A DNA stretch of 64,000 nucleotides from SG8-30 sp964406445 (lineage in GTDB: Bacteria; Pseudomonadota; Gammaproteobacteria; Steroidobacterales; Steroidobacteraceae), in the NCBI GenBank assembly GCA_964406445.1, contig CAYORU010000007.1, forward strand, positions 1 through 64,000, in the 5' to 3' direction. Under the pieces are notes generated by a model. The model ran no database searches, had not been told where the DNA came from, and saw nothing but the letters and a program-made list of their open reading frames with translations. Position numbers and translations under genes: made by a program. Positions 62,207-64,000 of this stretch are shown piece after piece (the first letter of the stretch is position 1; the number at the start of each line of letters is the position of its first letter).

Positions 62207-64000
62207 ATGACCGACCAGAAGGCGAAGGACGTGTCGATGGAGCTGGCCGAGGCCGCGCGCCAGCAGGAGTGGGAGTCGGTCAGCTTCACGGCCGAGCTGT
62301 TCAAGGGCAGCTTCCGCTGGGACCTCGTGCACCCGTTCCCGGCCCAGTCTCCCGAGGACAAGAAGATCGGCGACGAGTACATCGAGCGCATCCGCCCGGT
62401 CCTCGAGCAGCATGTCGACCCCTGGAAGATCGACGAGGAGGGCGAGTACCCGCGCGAGGCGCTCGACGCGCTCGCGGAGGCCGGCTTGTTCGGGATGAAG
62501 ATCCCGAAGGAGTACGGCGGGCTCGGCCTGTCGGTCACGAACTACGCGCGCGTGCTCGGCCTCATCGGCAGCTACTGCGCGAACACGGTCGCCTACCTGT
62601 CGGCGCACCAGAGCATCGGCGTGCCGCAGCCGCTCAAGGAGTTCGGCACCGAGGAGCAGAAGCGCAGGTACCTCCCGCGGCTCGCCAGGGGCGAGATCTC
62701 GGCGTTCGCGCTCACCGAGCCCGGGGTGGGCTCCGACCCGGCGCGGATGACCACGACGGCGACGCCCTCGGCGGACGGCACGCACTACGTGCTGAACGGC
62801 GACAAGCTCTGGTGCACCAACGTCAGCGACCCGAAGACCAGCCTGATCGCCGTGCTCGCGAAGACGCCCGACAAGGTGCTGCCCGACGGCCGGTCGGTGC
62901 CGCAGATCTCCTGCTTCGTGGTCGAGACCGCCTGGCCGGGCGTCGAGCGCGCGCGGCGCTCGCGCTTCATGGGACTGCGCGGCATCGCCAACGGCGTCGT
63001 CACCTTCAAGGACGTCAAGGTGCCGGCGGAGAACCTGGTCGGCAAGACGGGCGAGGGCCTCAAGATCGCGCTCGCCACCCTGAACGTCGGCCGGCTCGGC
63101 ATTCCGGCGGCGGCGGTGGGCGGCGGGATGGCGCTCGTCGACGACGCCCGCTGGTGGACCTCCACGCGCCAGCAGTGGGGCCAGCCGGTCGGCAAGCACC
63201 AGGCGGTGGCGAAACTGGTCGGCAGCTACATGGCGCAGCTTTTCGCCATGAAGGCGATGGTCAACGTCGCCTGCGCCTTCGCCGACCGCAAGAGCGCCGA
63301 CATCCGCCTCGAGGCAGCGGCGGCCAAGTACTGGTGCTCCGAGACGCTGTGGAGCATGTACGACGAGTACCTGCAGGTGCGCGGCGGCCGCGGCTACGAG
63401 CGCGCGACCTCGCTGTATGCCCGCGGCGAGCGGCCGACCAACGTCGAGATGGGCATGCGCGACGCGCGCGTCAACCGCATCTTCGAGGGCTCCTCGCAGG
63501 TGATGCACCTGATCATGGCGCGCGAGGCGCTCGACACGCACTTCAAGCTGGTCATGCCGATCCTCCAGCCCAAGCCGGGCCAGAAGGCCGGCAAGGCCGA
63601 GGCGATGATGAAGGCGGCCGGCTTCTATGGCACCTGGCTGCCGCGGCTGTTCATGCCGGATGTGCACGCGCATCTCGAGGCGAAGCACCTCAACGACCGC
63701 AACCGCAAGCACCTCGCCTACGCTGCGCACACCAGCAAGCTGCTGGCGCGGCGCCTGTTCGCCACCATGGCCAAGTACGGGCCGAAGCTCGAGCGCGAGC
63801 AGATCGTCCTCGGGAATTTCGTCGACATCGGCGTCGAGCTGTTCGTGATGGCGGCGACGCTGTCCTACGCCGACCACCTCGCCGGCGAGAATCCGGCCGA
63901 CGCCTCGCCGCAGGAACTCGCCGACCTGTTCTGCCGGGAGTCGAGGCGGCGGATCGAGGCGAACTTCCGCGCGGTGAAGAGCAACTTCAACCGGTCCTAT
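62207..64000 (+). CDS. Large acyl-CoA dehydrogenase (VLCAD/FadE-like), truncated by window end
   Basis: The frame opens at ATG 62207 after GGGAGGAACC and stays open for 598 codons to the window end. The core is an acyl-CoA dehydrogenase: FALTEPGVGSDPARMTTTA, GDKLWCTNVSDPKTSLIAVLAK, RRSRFMGLRGIANGVVTFKDVKVP, WSMYDEYLQVRGGRGYERATSLYARGERP, and the catalytic Glu427 in NRIFEGSSQVMHLI. An additional C-terminal domain beyond residue 445 (HFKLVMPILQPKPG onward) is like the membrane-associating extension of mammalian VLCAD/ACAD9. It follows fadBA by 51 bases and supplies the first beta-oxidation step. Confidence 0.9.
   Translation, partial: MTDQKAKDVSMELAEAARQQEWESVSFTAELFKGSFRWDLVHPFPAQSPEDKKIGDEYIERIRPVLEQHVDPWKIDEEGEYPREALDALAEAGLFGMKIPKEYGGLGLSVTNYARVLGLIGSYCANTVAYLSAHQSIGVPQPLKEFGTEEQKRRYLPRLARGEISAFALTEPGVGSDPARMTTTATPSADGTHYVLNGDKLWCTNVSDPKTSLIAVLAKTPDKVLPDGRSVPQISCFVVETAWPGVERARRSRFMGLRGIANGVVTFKDVKVPAENLVGKTGEGLKIALATLNVGRLGIPAAAVGGGMALVDDARWWTSTRQQWGQPVGKHQAVAKLVGSYMAQLFAMKAMVNVACAFADRKSADIRLEAAAAKYWCSETLWSMYDEYLQVRGGRGYERATSLYARGERPTNVEMGMRDARVNRIFEGSSQVMHLIMAREALDTHFKLVMPILQPKPGQKAGKAEAMMKAAGFYGTWLPRLFMPDVHAHLEAKHLNDRNRKHLAYAAHTSKLLARRLFATMAKYGPKLEREQIVLGNFVDIGVELFVMAATLSYADHLAGENPADASPQELADLFCRESRRRIEANFRAVKSNFNRSY

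Overview
The window reads as a chromosomal segment of a GC-rich (roughly 70 percent GC by eye), aerobic, Gram-negative bacterium, most likely a deep-branching gammaproteobacterium. Supporting signs are a fadB-fadA pair of the Pseudomonas type, aceK next to icd, a bkdA1-bkdA2-bkdB operon, phhA, a CusCBA-type metal efflux system, TonB and RND outer-membrane machinery, and lipobox or signal-peptide exports. Coding density is very high. No gap between genes exceeds about 240 bases, so there is no long empty stretch. I found no rRNA, tRNA, CRISPR array, prophage or plasmid origin.

Layout. 0-8 kb: the end of a SHOCT-domain protein, malQ, a DUF4032 protein, a Rap1a/Tai-like secreted protein, a secreted VOC protein, a type Vd (PlpD-like) patatin autotransporter and a DUF2189 membrane protein. 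7.9-18.6 kb: a polyamine island with puuB and puuA facing puuD, a second puuA and spuC, followed by the potFGHI putrescine/spermidine importer. 18.6-25.7 kb: polyphosphate glucokinase, a methionine-type aminotransferase, an HDOD regulator, a FitAB/VapBC toxin-antitoxin pair, an ArsC/Spx-like protein, a secreted endonuclease/exonuclease/phosphatase, phhA and a nitroreductase. 25.7-32.4 kb: a nitrilase, an IclR regulator, a TonB-dependent receptor, a flavodoxin-like protein and an acyl-CoA synthetase, tied together by two near-identical palindromes. 32.4-41.2 kb: an Lrp regulator, a polyprenol-glycosylation pair (multispan protein plus GT2-GtrA) and the branched-chain keto-acid dehydrogenase operon with ilvE. 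41.1-45.5 kb: a repeat-rich zone with a REP-associated tyrosine transposase (RAYT), an unknown gene, an acyl-CoA dehydrogenase and a transsulfuration-type enzyme. 45.5-48.5 kb: aceK and icd. 48.7-55.1 kb: a metal-binding leader protein and cusCBA. 55.1-64 kb: a small membrane protein, a MATE exporter, malic enzyme, fadB, fadA and a large acyl-CoA dehydrogenase that runs off the end.

Metabolically the window is catabolic. It covers polyamines, branched-chain amino acids, phenylalanine, fatty acids and probably a nitrile or amide compound. All of these feed acetyl-CoA or TCA intermediates, with AceK-controlled isocitrate dehydrogenase and malic enzyme setting flux at the glyoxylate branch.

The most unusual non-coding feature is a family of ten 29-base palindromic units sharing the core GGGGACATTC, in five clusters between 20.4 and 45.5 kb. 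Nearly all lie at gene 3' ends and on the coding strand of the gene they follow, and two of them contain the host gene's stop codon. The only transposase in the window, a RAYT, lies between two of these clusters. This looks like a REP/RAYT system whose repeat has an unusually long loop and no GTAG head.
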